Below, in pieces: positions 1-9,817 of a stretch of DNA of 64,000 nt. How positions within the stretch are numbered: the first letter of the stretch is position 1; each line of letters opens with the position of its first letter. Position numbers and translations under genes: made by a program. A model generated the notes under the pieces. It worked only from the letters and a program-made list of their open reading frames with translations. It did not search any database and had not been told where the DNA came from. Source of the DNA: Parvularcula oceani (lineage in GTDB: Bacteria > Pseudomonadota > Alphaproteobacteria > Caulobacterales > Parvularculaceae); contig NZ_JPHU01000011.1 in assembly GCF_000733125.1 (NCBI RefSeq), positions 1 through 64,000 of the forward strand, read 5' to 3'.

Positions 1-263
1 ATGTCGGCCATATCGGAATCCTCGGCGTCGATAAGAAAGGCGAGGAGTTCTATCAGGTCACGCTCGGCGGCCGGGCGGACGAGGGCGCGGCCATCGGCGA
101 GATCGTGGGGCGCGGCCTCGCGACGGATCAGGTGGTGGACGCTATCGAAACCGTGGTGAATACCTATCTCACGCTCCGCGAGGGACCTGAGGAGCGGTTC
201 ATCGACGCCTATGCGCGCCTCGGCGCCGAGCCCTTCAAGGAGGCGCTTTATGAAGCTGCTTAA
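1..263 (+). CDS. cysI: Nitrite/sulfite reductase (hemoprotein), C-terminal fragment
   Basis: Only the last 86 codons are inside the window; the reading frame begins at base 3 and stops with TAA at 261-263. The visible piece starts GHIGILGVDKKGEEFYQ and contains TLGGRADEGAAIGEIVGRG, typical of the C-terminal end of siroheme nitrite/sulfite reductases, which reduce sulfite to sulfide with six electrons. The 4Fe-4S/siroheme cysteines usually lie further upstream and are not visible here. The DUF934 gene overlaps it by 14 bases and cysH follows, the usual alphaproteobacterial assimilatory sulfate order, so sulfite is the likely substrate. Confidence 0.85.
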   Translation, partial: VGHIGILGVDKKGEEFYQVTLGGRADEGAAIGEIVGRGLATDQVVDAIETVVNTYLTLREGPEERFIDAYARLGAEPFKEALYEAA

Positions 264-642
264 GCTGACCGAAGACGGCTCCGTCCTCGAAGAGCTGAAC
301 GAGGGGCCGGGCCTCCTGCGCCTCGATAACGGCCACGACCTCATGGTCTCCGCGCCGGATCTCGACGGCATCGAGATCGTGCGGGTGGAGTTCCCCGAGT
401 TCAAGCACGGCCAGGCCTTCACCCAGGCGCGCCTCCTGCGCGAGCGCTACGGCTTCAAGGGCGAGATCCGCGCGGGCGGCAAGCTGTTCCGCGATCAGGC
501 CTGGCACGCCCGCCGCTGCGGCATCGACGCCTTCGAGGTGGAAGAGGATGCGGCGGAAGGGTTCCTCAAGAGCCTTTTGGCCTATCCCTACCATTATCAG
601 CCCGCCGTGACGGGCGTTGCCGCCTGGAGGCTGCGGGCGTGA
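250..642 (+). CDS. DUF934 family protein of the sulfite reductase operon
   Basis: This 130-residue protein matches the DUF934 family, nearly always found between sulfite reductase and cysH in alpha- and betaproteobacteria; its biochemical role is unknown. The start MKLLKLTEDG at 250 was chosen over an upstream in-frame start at 211 because it is the usual family start and gives a short overlap with the reductase stop at 263. The stretch FTQARLLRERYGFKGEIRAGG, then DQAWHARRCGIDAFEV, is the recognisable core. Its stop overlaps the cysH GTG start (GTGA at 639-642), implying translational coupling. Confidence 0.88.
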   Translation: MKLLKLTEDGSVLEELNEGPGLLRLDNGHDLMVSAPDLDGIEIVRVEFPEFKHGQAFTQARLLRERYGFKGEIRAGGKLFRDQAWHARRCGIDAFEVEEDAAEGFLKSLLAYPYHYQPAVTGVAAWRLRA

Positions 643-1358
643 GCGGGACGCCGGTCATCGACCTGAAGGCCGAGGGGCCGAAGGCGCATGCCGCGCGCCT
701 CGCCGCCGATCATTCGGCGAGCGAGGCGACGGAGATCCTGCGCACCGCGGTCGAGGAGTTCGGCGACAGCCTCGCCCTCGTCTCCTCCTTCGGCGCGGAA
801 TCCGCCGTCCTCCTGCACATCGCCTCGCGCGTGGCGCCGGACCTGCCGGTCATCTTCCTCGAGACCGGCAAGCATTTCGCGCAGACCCTCAACTACCGGC
901 GAAAGCTCGCCGCGAAGCTCGGCTTGACCAATGTGCAGGATATCCGCCCGGCGGCGGACGAGGTCGCGGCGGAAGACCCCGATGGCGATCTTTGGCGGCG
1001 CGATACCGATGCCTGCTGCACGCTGCGCAAGGTCCGTCCGCTGGACACGGCGCTCTCGGGCTATGGGGCGTGGGTGACGGGCCGCAAGCAGTTCCACGGC
1101 GGCGCGCGGGTGTCTCTTCCGGCCTTCGAGCACACGGGGTCGCACTACAAGGTGAACCCGCTCGTCCGCTGGAACCCGGACGACATCTCCGCCTATTTCG
1201 AGGCGAATGACCTGCCCCCGCACCCGCTGGTCGCGCAGGGCTTTCCCTCGATCGGCTGCTGGCCCTGCACCCATCCGGTGGGCGAGGGCGAGGATGCGCG
1301 CTCGGGCCGCTGGCGGGGCCAGGCCAAGACGGAATGCGGGATTCACGGCCGCGCCTGA
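639..1358 (+). CDS. cysH: Assimilatory adenylyl-sulfate reductase (APS/PAPS reductase)
   Basis: A 239-residue soluble enzyme that reduces activated sulfate to sulfite using thioredoxin. The adenylyl-sulfate binding loop region (VSSFGAESAVLLH, about residues 48-60) and the catalytic cysteine in TECGIH (C233) are visible. It has both cysteine pairs of the [4Fe-4S] class: C126-C127 in DACCTLRKVRPL and C207/C210 in GCWPCTHP. That pattern is known to mark APS reductases, rather than the cluster-free PAPS enzymes of enterics, so APS is the likely substrate. It starts with GTG overlapping the DUF934 stop. Confidence 0.92.
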   Translation: MSGTPVIDLKAEGPKAHAARLAADHSASEATEILRTAVEEFGDSLALVSSFGAESAVLLHIASRVAPDLPVIFLETGKHFAQTLNYRRKLAAKLGLTNVQDIRPAADEVAAEDPDGDLWRRDTDACCTLRKVRPLDTALSGYGAWVTGRKQFHGGARVSLPAFEHTGSHYKVNPLVRWNPDDISAYFEANDLPPHPLVAQGFPSIGCWPCTHPVGEGEDARSGRWRGQAKTECGIHGRA

Positions 1359-1414
1359 TCGTCCCTTCACGCGCTTCGTTGCGTTGCAGCGAGGCCGCGC
1401 CTACCTCTCCTCGC

Positions 1415-1807
1415 ATGTCTCGACGCACTTCCAGCCCGTCCCGTGGTCCCTCGCAACGCCAGCTGCGCGCAGGCGAGCTCATCCGCCATGCCCTCGCCGA
1501 GATGCTGCAGCGCGACGAGGTGCATGATGCCGCGTTGCGGGGCCACACCGTCACGATTTCCGAAGTGAAGGCCGCGCCCGACCTGCGCAATGCCACCGTC
1601 TATTGCACGGCGCTCGGCGGGCAGGGCACGCAGGAGGCCGTCGCGGCGCTCAACAAGGCCGCGCCGCGGATCCAGAGCGTGCTCGGCAACAAGATCTCGA
1701 CCAAGTTCACGCCGCGCCTCACCTTCAAGGCCGATACGAGCTTCGACGAGGCGCAGAAGATCGAGACGCTGCTCGCCGAGCAGCCGGAGACGGATCTGGG
1801 CGACTGA
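1415..1807 (+). CDS. rbfA: 30S ribosome-binding factor A
   Basis: A 130-residue protein of the RbfA family, a KH-like factor that binds the 16S 5' region during late 30S maturation and cold adaptation. Recognisable parts are LRAGELIRHALAEMLQRDEVHD near the N-terminus, then VTISEVKAAPDLRNATVYCTALGG and the C-terminal TPRLTFKADTSFDEAQKIETLL. I chose ATG 1415 (MSRRTSS) because the longer frame, open from 1334, runs into cysH and adds a sequence unlike the family. TruB, another RNA-maturation enzyme, lies just downstream, matching the common rbfA-truB neighbourhood. Confidence 0.9.
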   Translation: MSRRTSSPSRGPSQRQLRAGELIRHALAEMLQRDEVHDAALRGHTVTISEVKAAPDLRNATVYCTALGGQGTQEAVAALNKAAPRIQSVLGNKISTKFTPRLTFKADTSFDEAQKIETLLAEQPETDLGD

Positions 1808-1914
1808 TCCCCTTCGTCACGAATGCGCGTTCCCTGCACAAAGGTTAATTAACTCTTTGACAGCCGGCCTCCCGATCTGGGACAATGCAGGGGAGCTCCT
1901 CGGGAGGAGAGTCC

Positions 1915-2334
1915 ATGCTGTTCCGCAGGTGGAAGAAAAAGACCGCGTCCGATCGGCCCGCACCGGAAACGCCCGCTTCTGCGGAGGCTTCCCACGACGA
2001 CGCCTTGCATGGCGCGCTTCTCGAAGCCGCAGCGCAGTTCCGCGAAGGCCGGACCCTGTCTCCCGCGGCGCCGGCACCGATGCCCGAAGCCGCCGATATC
2101 CGGCTTTTCCCCGGCTTCGAGCGCGAGGATTTCGAGGTCGGTTTCGCCACCGACGGGGTTCCGGCTCTCCTCATGCGCTGGCGTGATGGCGGCGAGTGGT
2201 TCGCGCTTCCGCCCATGTTCAACCTGGCCGTCCTGACGGCCATCAGGGAGCGGCACAGGCCCACCGATCTTCTCGTCCTGCTGCGAAGCCAGGGCTATGA
2301 CGTGCCCGCCGCGGCTGAGCGGCTGAGCGCCTGA
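1915..2334 (+). CDS. Unrecognised small protein between rbfA and truB
   Basis: A 139-residue protein I do not recognise. The start ATG 1915 has a strong ribosome-binding site (GGGAGGAGA, about 1900-1909). It begins with a basic stretch (MLFRRWKKKTA), then a low-complexity acidic/alanine segment, then a folded-looking half containing LFPGFEREDFEVGF and LMRWRDGGEWFALPPMFNLA. No signal peptide or membrane span is apparent. It is interposed between rbfA and truB, which are normally adjacent. An unusually AT-rich patch with TTAATTAA (1845-1852) precedes it and may be its promoter region. Confidence 0.7.
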   Translation: MLFRRWKKKTASDRPAPETPASAEASHDDALHGALLEAAAQFREGRTLSPAAPAPMPEAADIRLFPGFEREDFEVGFATDGVPALLMRWRDGGEWFALPPMFNLAVLTAIRERHRPTDLLVLLRSQGYDVPAAAERLSA

Positions 2335-2413
2335 GGCGAAAGAGCATTCGCCACGCGTTGACCCGCCTGCGCGGGCCGTCTACTCCGCCGCCCCGCTTTC
2401 ATCGGAGGTATGC

Positions 2414-3376
2414 GTGGGACGCCGCAAGAAAGGCCGGAAGCTCTCGGGCTGGCTCGTGCTCGACAAGCCCTATGATTTTGGCTCGACCGAGGCCGTCTCC
2501 CGCTTGCGCTGGTTCGCGGGCGCGCAGAAGGCGGGGCATGCCGGAACGCTCGACCCGCTGGCGACCGGCATCCTGCCCATCGCGTTCGGCGAAGCGACCA
2601 AGACCGTTCCTTACGTTCAGGACGGCCGCAAGGCCTATCGCTTCACCGCCCGCTGGGGGATCGCAACGACGACGGACGATACCGAGGGCGATATCACGCG
2701 CCGTTCGGATGTGCGCCCGGACCGGGCCGGGATCGAGGCTGTCCTGCCCGAGTTCACCGGCACCGTTTCGCAGCGCCCGCCCGCTTTCTCGGCGATCAAG
2801 GTGGATGGCGAACGCGCCTATGACCTCGCGCGCGACGGCGAGAAGGTCGTGCTCGAGGCGAGGGACATCGAGGTCGACCGGCTGACATTGCTCGAAGCGG
2901 GCGAGGACGAGGCCGTCTTCGAGGCGGTGACGGGCAAGGGCACCTATGTCAGGGCGCTGGTGCGCGACATCGCAGAGCGGCTCGGCACGTGCGGCCATGT
3001 CACGGCGCTGCGCCGGACGGCTGTCGGTCCGTTCACGGAAGACGATGCGGTGACGATGGAGGAGGCGACCGGGCACCCCGCCAGCATCAAGCTTGCGCCC
3101 GAAGACCGGGACGAGGCCCGGATCGACAGCGTGCTGATCGGAACGGGGGAGGGGCTGCGCGAACATCCGCAGGCCCCCATAACGCCTCAGGACGCGTTCC
3201 GGATGCGACACGGGCAGGATGCCGTCCTGCCGCCGGTCCAGGCCAAGGCTGTGCGCGGCGAGCAGAGCGGCGATATCGAGCCGGTTCTCGCGACGCTGGA
3301 TGGCGAGCCGGTGGCGATCTGCAGGCTCGAAGGCCTGCGCCTCCAGCCGATCAAGGTCTTTCAGCTGGAGGCGTGA
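2414..3376 (+). CDS. truB: tRNA pseudouridine(55) synthase
   Basis: A 320-residue enzyme that isomerises U55 to pseudouridine in the T-loop of tRNAs. The catalytic motif GHAGTLDPLATG places the nucleophilic aspartate at D47; the preceding GWLVLDKPYDFGSTEAV and the later KAYRFTARWGIATTTDDTEG are also family hallmarks. The C-terminal ~80 residues form the expected substrate-binding extension. Start is GTG 2414, five bases after GGAGG; an ATG at 2410 is out of frame. Length is normal for the family. Confidence 0.96.
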   Translation: MGRRKKGRKLSGWLVLDKPYDFGSTEAVSRLRWFAGAQKAGHAGTLDPLATGILPIAFGEATKTVPYVQDGRKAYRFTARWGIATTTDDTEGDITRRSDVRPDRAGIEAVLPEFTGTVSQRPPAFSAIKVDGERAYDLARDGEKVVLEARDIEVDRLTLLEAGEDEAVFEAVTGKGTYVRALVRDIAERLGTCGHVTALRRTAVGPFTEDDAVTMEEATGHPASIKLAPEDRDEARIDSVLIGTGEGLREHPQAPITPQDAFRMRHGQDAVLPPVQAKAVRGEQSGDIEPVLATLDGEPVAICRLEGLRLQPIKVFQLEA

Positions 3377-3388
3377 GAGAAGGCGGCG

Positions 3389-3580
3389 TCAGTTCTTGAC
3401 GTCGCCGGAGCTTTTGACGCCTTCGCCGATGCCTTGTTCGCTGTCGGCCTTGTCGGCGGACTCCTTCATGGAGTCGCGCTTGGCTTTCTCGGCATCGATC
3501 TGGTCGCGCGAGCGGTCGTCCGTCGCTTCCTCGCGCAGGCGGTCGAGGGATGAATCGTCGGTACGGCGAATATTGCCCAT
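3389..3580 (-). CDS. Small hydrophilic unknown protein
   Basis: A 63-residue, highly charged protein (MGNIRRTDDSSLDRLREEA at the N-terminus, ending GDVKN) of unknown function. It has no hydrophobic segment and no cysteine, so it is probably cytosolic and largely helical or disordered. A good ribosome-binding site (AAGGAGA) sits upstream on the minus strand. It ends 12 bases from the convergent truB stop. The next minus-strand gene upstream (3623-3895) is 42 bases away, so the two could be co-transcribed. Confidence 0.6.
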   Translation of the reverse strand: MGNIRRTDDSSLDRLREEATDDRSRDQIDAEKAKRDSMKESADKADSEQGIGEGVKSSGDVKN

Positions 3581-3622
3581 GATATGTCTCCTTGCATCGA
3601 TAGGGTGTGGGGGAAGCGCCGA

Positions 3623-3895
3623 TCAGCGGTCGACGAATTTGACGAAGCGGCTGGTGCCGCCATCCTTGGTGTCGTCCTGAAGCAGCGCCGCGAGCTTGTT
3701 TTTTTCGAAGATGTCGAAGAAGCGATCCCACTCGATCGTCTCGAGGCTGTCCTCTTCGTCGCGGAAGCAGATGCGCAGCAGGGCGCCGGAGCGGTCGCTG
3801 TCCAGCGTGTCGGCGACCGCGGCGGGCGCGCCGTCCCGCTCCTCGGCCCATTTGCGGATCTCGTCATGATCGGTCGTCTTGTGCGCCTCTGACAT
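3623..3895 (-). CDS. Conserved small protein, function unknown
   Basis: A 90-residue protein starting MSEAHKTTDHDEIRKWAEERDG and ending TSRFVKFVDR. This belongs to a conserved bacterial family (HDEIRKWAEERxGxPA... WDxFFxIFExNxLAxLxQD... SRFxKFV) that is often labelled, without good reason, as an alpha-glucan branching enzyme; no experimental function is known to me. The ATG at 3895 has an upstream GAGGAGA; the frame stays open further upstream, but that extension is not family-like. Confidence 0.75.
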   Translation of the reverse strand: MSEAHKTTDHDEIRKWAEERDGAPAAVADTLDSDRSGALLRICFRDEEDSLETIEWDRFFDIFEKNKLAALLQDDTKDGGTSRFVKFVDR

Positions 3896-4022
3896 GAGCG
3901 GTCTCCTCTTCGGTCCTGTCAGCGCCAACACTCTCCCATGGGCGCGCGTTCCCGGGCGGCGGGCTTGGAATGTCGGGGCGCTTTGGGCAGTCTTGCGGAA
4001 CAGACGATCAAAGGGGCACTTC

Positions 4023-5441
<1,419 letters not shown>

Positions 5442-5451
5442 GGAGACCGGA

Positions 5452-6765
5452 ATGAAAAGAACGCTTCTCGCCGCCGCCGCGTCCTGCGCGGCCCTGTCTG
5501 TCGCAACCCTGTCCTCCGCGGCCCTCGCGCAGACCTATGCCGTGACCAATGCGCGCCTCCTCGTCACCGGGGAGGCGGACGATCCCGGCATGATCCGGGG
5601 CGGAACGGTCGTGATCGAGGACGGCGTCATCACCGCCATCGGCAGGGATGTGCGCGTGCCATCATCCGCCGAAATCATCGATGCCGAGGGACGGGCCGTG
5701 ACCCCTGGCCTCTTCGCCGCGCTGTCCGGTGTCGGCCTCGAGGAAATCGGCCTCAACCGGGAAGGCAATGACCGCTCCGCGCGCGGCGAGGGGGCGCTCT
5801 CCGCCTCGCTCGATGCGGCCGACGGCTTCTATGCCGACAGCAGCGTCATCCCCGTCAGCCGCGCAGGCGGCGTCACCCGCGCCTATGTCGCGCCCGATCC
5901 CGGCAGCGACCTCTTCGGCGGCTGCGGCATGGTGGTGGACCTGTCGGGCGCGGGCGATCCGATCACCGAGCGCTGCCTCGCCCAGACCGTCTCGCTCGGC
6001 TATTCGGGCGCGAGCCGCGCCGGGGACAGCCGGCCCGCCGCGATGGCGCGGCTGCGCCGCGCCCTCGAAGATGCGGCTCTTTATGCGGAGGATCCGGAGC
6101 GTTACCGCGAGACCTATGAGGAGGGCCGCCTGCCGCTGACCGATGCGCGCGCGCTCGCGCCGGTCCTGACCGGAGAGCAGAAGCTTCTGGCCGAGGTGCA
6201 TGGCGCGTCGGATATCCGCCGCGTGCTCGACCTCGCCCGGCGCTACGACATCGACCTCGTCCTGTTCGGCGCGACGGAAGCCTATCGCGTCGCAGGCCGC
6301 ATCGCCGAGCAGGACGTGCCGGTCATCCTCTTCCCGCTGGCGAACCTTCCTGACCGCTTCGAGCAGCTCGGCGCGACGCTGAACGCCGCGGCGGCGCTCG
6401 AAGAGGCGGGCGTGACGGTGGCGTTCTACGACAATGATATCGGCTATACGCACAATGTCCGCGCACTGCCGCAGCTTGCCGGCAATGCCGTGGCGAACGG
6501 CATGAGCTACGGGGCCGCGCTCTCGGCGATCACCGCCAACCCCGCGATCATCTGGGGACTGAGCGATGAGCTCGGGACGCTCGCGGCGGGCAAGAAAGCC
6601 GATCTCGTGATCTGGAGCGGCGACCCGCTGGAGCTGATGAGCGCGCCCGAAGCGGTCTTCATCGACGGCGAGCGCGCCTCGCTCGAGAACCGCCAGACCG
6701 CGCTGACCCGGCGCTATCGCGACCTTCAGCGCGGCGACAAGCCCTTCGCCTATAGAGGGGACTGA
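5452..6765 (+). CDS. Exported amidohydrolase-like protein lacking metal ligands
   Basis: A 437-residue paralogue of the preceding gene, with a Sec signal peptide ending at SSAALA-Q. The composite domain is intact (VIEDGVITAIGRDVRVPS; NPAIIWGLSDELGTLAAGKKADLVIWSGDPL). However, where the active family has PGxIDxHSHLG this protein reads TPGLFAALSGVGLEE, so HxH is gone; the second and third histidine sites are also replaced (LLAEVHGASD, LVLFGATEAY). It is therefore probably a non-catalytic partner or scaffold of the upstream enzyme. The ribosome-binding site AAGGAG lies 7-12 bases before ATG 5452. Confidence 0.88.
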   Translation: MKRTLLAAAASCAALSVATLSSAALAQTYAVTNARLLVTGEADDPGMIRGGTVVIEDGVITAIGRDVRVPSSAEIIDAEGRAVTPGLFAALSGVGLEEIGLNREGNDRSARGEGALSASLDAADGFYADSSVIPVSRAGGVTRAYVAPDPGSDLFGGCGMVVDLSGAGDPITERCLAQTVSLGYSGASRAGDSRPAAMARLRRALEDAALYAEDPERYRETYEEGRLPLTDARALAPVLTGEQKLLAEVHGASDIRRVLDLARRYDIDLVLFGATEAYRVAGRIAEQDVPVILFPLANLPDRFEQLGATLNAAAALEEAGVTVAFYDNDIGYTHNVRALPQLAGNAVANGMSYGAALSAITANPAIIWGLSDELGTLAAGKKADLVIWSGDPLELMSAPEAVFIDGERASLENRQTALTRRYRDLQRGDKPFAYRGD

Positions 6766-6784
6766 GCCTCTGGCGGGGAGAGCG

Positions 6785-7060
6785 TCAGCTCTCCTCGCCG
6801 AACCGCCCGGCCACGAGCGCGCTGAGGGCCTCGACGGCCTCCTCGGCCTCATCCCCATTGGCGCGGATCGTCACCTCCGACCCGGCGCCCGCGCCCAGCA
6901 TCAAAAGCGCCATCAGGGAGCACCCGCCGACGGTGACGCCGTCCTTGGTGACGGTGACCTCGGCCTGAAAGCCGCTGGCAATTTCGCAGAACCTTGCCGA
7001 GGCCCGCGCATGCAGTCCGCGGCGATTGCGCACGGCCACCGTCGCGCAGGCGCGGTTCAT
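6785..7060 (-). CDS. HPr-like phosphocarrier protein (NPr) of the nitrogen PTS
   Basis: A 91-residue HPr-family phosphocarrier. The phosphorylatable histidine is H17 in RGLHARASA and the regulatory serine is S48 in GGCSLMALLMLGA, so it can in principle be phosphorylated by EI at His and by the HprK encoded two genes upstream at Ser. Its ATG overlaps the EIIA stop (ATGA), which decides the start over an upstream in-frame ATG at 7090. It is the last gene of the chvI-chvG-hprK-EIIA-HPr unit. No EI(Ntr) gene is in the window. Confidence 0.93.
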   Translation of the reverse strand: MNRACATVAVRNRRGLHARASARFCEIASGFQAEVTVTKDGVTVGGCSLMALLMLGAGAGSEVTIRANGDEAEEAVEALSALVAGRFGEES

Positions 7061-7476
7061 GCGCTTTCCTGCTGTCCCGAGAGCACCCATGAGGCGACGT
7101 TGATGTATTTCCGGCCCGCTTCATGGGCGGCGGCGGCGGCAGCCTTGACGTCCGCGCCCTTGCGGAAGCTCTCCGGGGCCACCTTGATCAGCATGGGCAG
7201 GTTGACGCCCGCGATGACTTCGGAGCGCGCCTGATCCATCACGTTGATGGCGAGGTTCGAGGGCGTACCGCCGAACATGTCGGTCAGGATCACCGCCCCC
7301 GCATCGCCGCCCGCCCTGCGGGCCGCCTCGAGGATATCGGCCCGGCGCTGCTCCATGTCGTCATCGGGTCCGATGCAGACGCTTTCCAGTCCGGGCTGGC
7401 GCCCGACGACATGTTCCGCGGCGGCAATCAGTTCGCGTGCGAGATTGCCATGGCTGACAACGACGATTCCGATCAT
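7057..7476 (-). CDS. PTS EIIA component, mannose-type
   Basis: A 139-residue EIIA of the mannose/fructose family. The phosphohistidine is H9 in IVVVSHGNLAREL; ILTDMFGGTPSNLA is the conserved loop of the family. No EIIB/EIIC permease is nearby, so it acts as a regulatory end-point of phosphoryl transfer, as known for EIIA proteins beside HprK/HPr in alphaproteobacteria. It overlaps hprK by four bases at its 5' end and HPr by four at its 3' end. Confidence 0.93.
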   Translation of the reverse strand: MIGIVVVSHGNLARELIAAAEHVVGRQPGLESVCIGPDDDMEQRRADILEAARRAGGDAGAVILTDMFGGTPSNLAINVMDQARSEVIAGVNLPMLIKVAPESFRKGADVKAAAAAAHEAGRKYINVASWVLSGQQESA

Positions 7477-7976
7477 GGGCGCTCCGGGATGACAGGCACG
7501 GCATCGTGCCCCGCGGTTCGTGAATGTCCAGACGTAACCGACCGCAAAAACAAGACCAGTCCGGCCGCGCTCCCGCGAGTTTTATACAGCGGCACGCGAG
7601 GACCCGAGGGGCCGAGGGGTGCCCAGCTCTGCTCCGGCGGCAGTCTTTCGGCCTCGGGGGCGAGCGCGGCCGCGGCCTTTACGCTCATGGGCGGCGCATG
7701 GCCGGTGCGGGCGAGGCCGGTGCCGAAGACCTCGATCGTGCCGGAGGTGCTGGGCGGGGCCGAGGCGACGAGCCTGCCTTCGCGCGAGTGGATCAGGACG
7801 GCGTCATCCGCCAGAAGCCGGCTCCGGCGGTGGGCGCAGCCCGCGATCAGCTCCGCTGCGAGGCGGGACTTGCCCGCCCCGGGCGGCCCCGTGAGGGCCA
7901 GCCCGAAGAGCGGTCCGTCCGCATCGAGCGCCAGCGCCACGACGCTCGCATGGACGATCAGGCCCGGCGCGTTCAC
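7473..7976 (-). CDS. hprK: HPr kinase/phosphorylase, short alphaproteobacterial form
   Basis: A 167-residue protein equivalent to the C-terminal catalytic half of HprK. The P-loop GPPGAGKS lies at about residues 30-37 and LLADDAVLIHSREG follows. The N-terminal domain of Firmicutes HprK (about 130 residues) is absent, as is normal in alphaproteobacteria. It should phosphorylate the serine of the HPr encoded downstream. It overlaps chvG by four bases, tying the sensor kinase, HprK and PTS genes in one transcript. Confidence 0.9.
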   Translation of the reverse strand: MNAPGLIVHASVVALALDADGPLFGLALTGPPGAGKSRLAAELIAGCAHRRSRLLADDAVLIHSREGRLVASAPPSTSGTIEVFGTGLARTGHAPPMSVKAAAALAPEAERLPPEQSWAPLGPSGPRVPLYKTRGSAAGLVLFLRSVTSGHSRTAGHDAVPVIPERP

Positions 7977-9817
7977 GAACTCCGCCTCAGGGGCAGGAGC
8001 ACGGTGAACATCGCGCCGATGCGCTGCGTGCCTTCGGCATTGTGCCGGTTCTCCGCCCAGATGCGGCCGCCATGGCTCTCGACGATCTGGCGGCAGATGG
8101 CGAGGCCGAGGCCCGAATTGTTGCCGAAATCGGCGCCTGCGGGACGCTCGGTGTAAAAGCGCTTGAAGACCGTTTCGAGATTGTCCTCGGGAATGCCTGG
8201 CCCGTCATCAGCCACCTGAACGCGCAGGACGGGACCCTCGGCGGCGCGATCCACGCCGAGCGTGACGCGGACGACGCCGCCTTGCGGGCTGAAGCTCAGC
8301 GCGTTGTCGATGAGGTTCCGGAACACCTGTCCCAGGGCGGACGGGCTGCCGAAGACGTAGAGAGGCTGGGTCCCGGCGCGGCCCAGAAGGCGGACGCTGG
8401 GCGAGCCGGGCTTCGCGGTGGCGCCGTAGAGGTCGACGATGTCGCGCAGCAGCTTGAAGGCATCGACGACCTCCCGCGTCTCCCGCGCGAGTTCGGCATC
8501 GAGGCGGGAGGCGTTGGAGATGTCGGTGATCAGGCGGTCCATGCGGGCGACGTCCTGCTTGACGACGCCGAGCAGGCGCTGGCGCTGCGCATCGGTCTTG
8601 GCCACGTCGAGCGTCTCGATCGCGGAGCGGATGGAGGTCAGCGGGTTCTTGAGCTCGTGGCTCACATCGGCGGCGAAATGATCGATGGTCTCGATCCGGT
8701 CATAGATCGCCTGCGTCATGGAGCGCAGCGAGGTCGCAAGTTCCCCGATCTCGTCCTTGCGCCGCGCGAAGTCCGGAATCCGCACGCGGCCTGCGACCGC
8801 GATGCCTTCCCGCACCTTGTCCGCAGCGCTGGCGAGCCGCCGGATCGGCCGGGCGATGGCCGCGGTCAGAAAGGCCGAGGACAGCAGCGAGGCGAGAAGC
8901 GCGAGCGCGAAAAACGGCAGGACGTCCTCGCGCGCCTGGCGGATCAGGTCCTCGATGCCGCCGATTTCGGCGGTGACCACGCCATAGACCGCCTGCACCC
9001 GCCGGATCGGAACCGAGACCGAGGCGACGATCTCGCCCTCCTCGTTGTAGCGGACCGATGCGGCGCCGGGCTGGTCGGCCGCGCCGGATGACAGGAAGGC
9101 GCGGCTGAGTTCGTCCTCCAGCGTCCTGCGGCGCGCCTCGTCGCGGAAACCCGGCTCGAGGACATGCTCGAGCAGCAGATTGCGCGCCCGGCCGAGTGCC
9201 CGCTCGATCAGCCCCTCGCGCTCCGCCTCGCCGATATCGGGCAGTTCCTCGACCGCGAAGGCATCGGCGCGCAGGACCTGGTCCTCGAGAAGGAGGGCGG
9301 AGGCGTCGGCAATGGGGCCGCCGTCATAGCCCTGCGGCGTCTCGAATACGCGCACACGCCCTTCGAAGCCGTCCCAGACTCTCGTGAAGACCGTGCTGAC
9401 CGCCGCCTCGTCGAGATCGACATCGCAAGAGGCGGCTTCCCCGCCGGTGACGAGGTCGCAGGCCGCATCCTCCGCCGCGACGGCGGCCATCACGTCGGCC
9501 AGGACCTCGGCCTGCGCCCGCACGCCTTCGAGCTTCGCCGCGATCAGCCCGTCGCGGTACTGGTTGAGGCCGATCGAGCCCAGGAGCAGGATGAGGAGGC
9601 CGACGAGATTGGCGGCCAGGATCGTGACGGCCAGGCGCGAAACGGGCAGGCGCCCTTCAGCGTTCCGGAGGCGAAACAGACCTCTCTGCCTCTCCTGCCG
9701 CCGCCTCGCGGCGCGCGCGGCGGGCCTGCGGCGCGGGCGGGCGGAGCGTCCCTTCGCCCTGGCGGCGCGGAGGACGGGCGCTTCCGCCTCAGCCCTCCTT
9801 GTATTTGTATCCGACAC
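7973..9817 (-). CDS. chvG: Sensor histidine kinase ChvG
   Basis: A membrane sensor kinase of about 614 residues, partner of ChvI. After a very basic cytoplasmic N-terminus there is a first membrane span ([18 protein letters not shown]), a periplasmic domain of about 250 residues, a second span ([20 protein letters not shown]), a HAMP region, the H-box [20 protein letters not shown], and the ATP-binding motifs [10 protein letters not shown] and [16 protein letters not shown]. ChvG/ExoS kinases sense acid or envelope stress. The start is uncertain: I take GTG 9817, overlapping the end of chvI by 29 bases; no strong ribosome-binding site is seen. Confidence 0.9.
   Translation of the reverse strand: MSDTNTRRAEAEAPVLRAARAKGRSARPRRRPAARAARRRQERQRGLFRLRNAEGRLPVSRLAVTILAANLVGLLILLLGSIGLNQYRDGLIAAKLEGVRAQAEVLADVMAAVAAEDAACDLVTGGEAASCDVDLDEAAVSTVFTRVWDGFEGRVRVFETPQGYDGGPIADASALLLEDQVLRADAFAVEELPDIGEAEREGLIERALGRARNLLLEHVLEPGFRDEARRRTLEDELSRAFLSSGAADQPGAASVRYNEEGEIVASVSVPIRRVQAVYGVVTAEIGGIEDLIRQAREDVLPFFALALLASLLSSAFLTAAIARPIRRLASAADKVREGIAVAGRVRIPDFARRKDEIGELATSLRSMTQAIYDRIETIDHFAADVSHELKNPLTSIRSAIETLDVAKTDAQRQRLLGVVKQDVARMDRLITDISNASRLDAELARETREVVDAFKLLRDIVDLYGATAKPGSPSVRLLGRAGTQPLYVFGSPSALGQVFRNLIDNALSFSPQGGVVRVTLGVDRAAEGPVLRVQVADDGPGIPEDNLETVFKRFYTERPAGADFGNNSGLGLAICRQIVESHGGRIWAENRHNAEGTQRIGAMFTVLLPLRRSS

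Noticed and set aside
1841-1860. TTAATTAA before the small gene at 1915 as a CtrA site
   Set aside because: Second half-site does not fit at 7-base spacing; treated only as a possible promoter patch.
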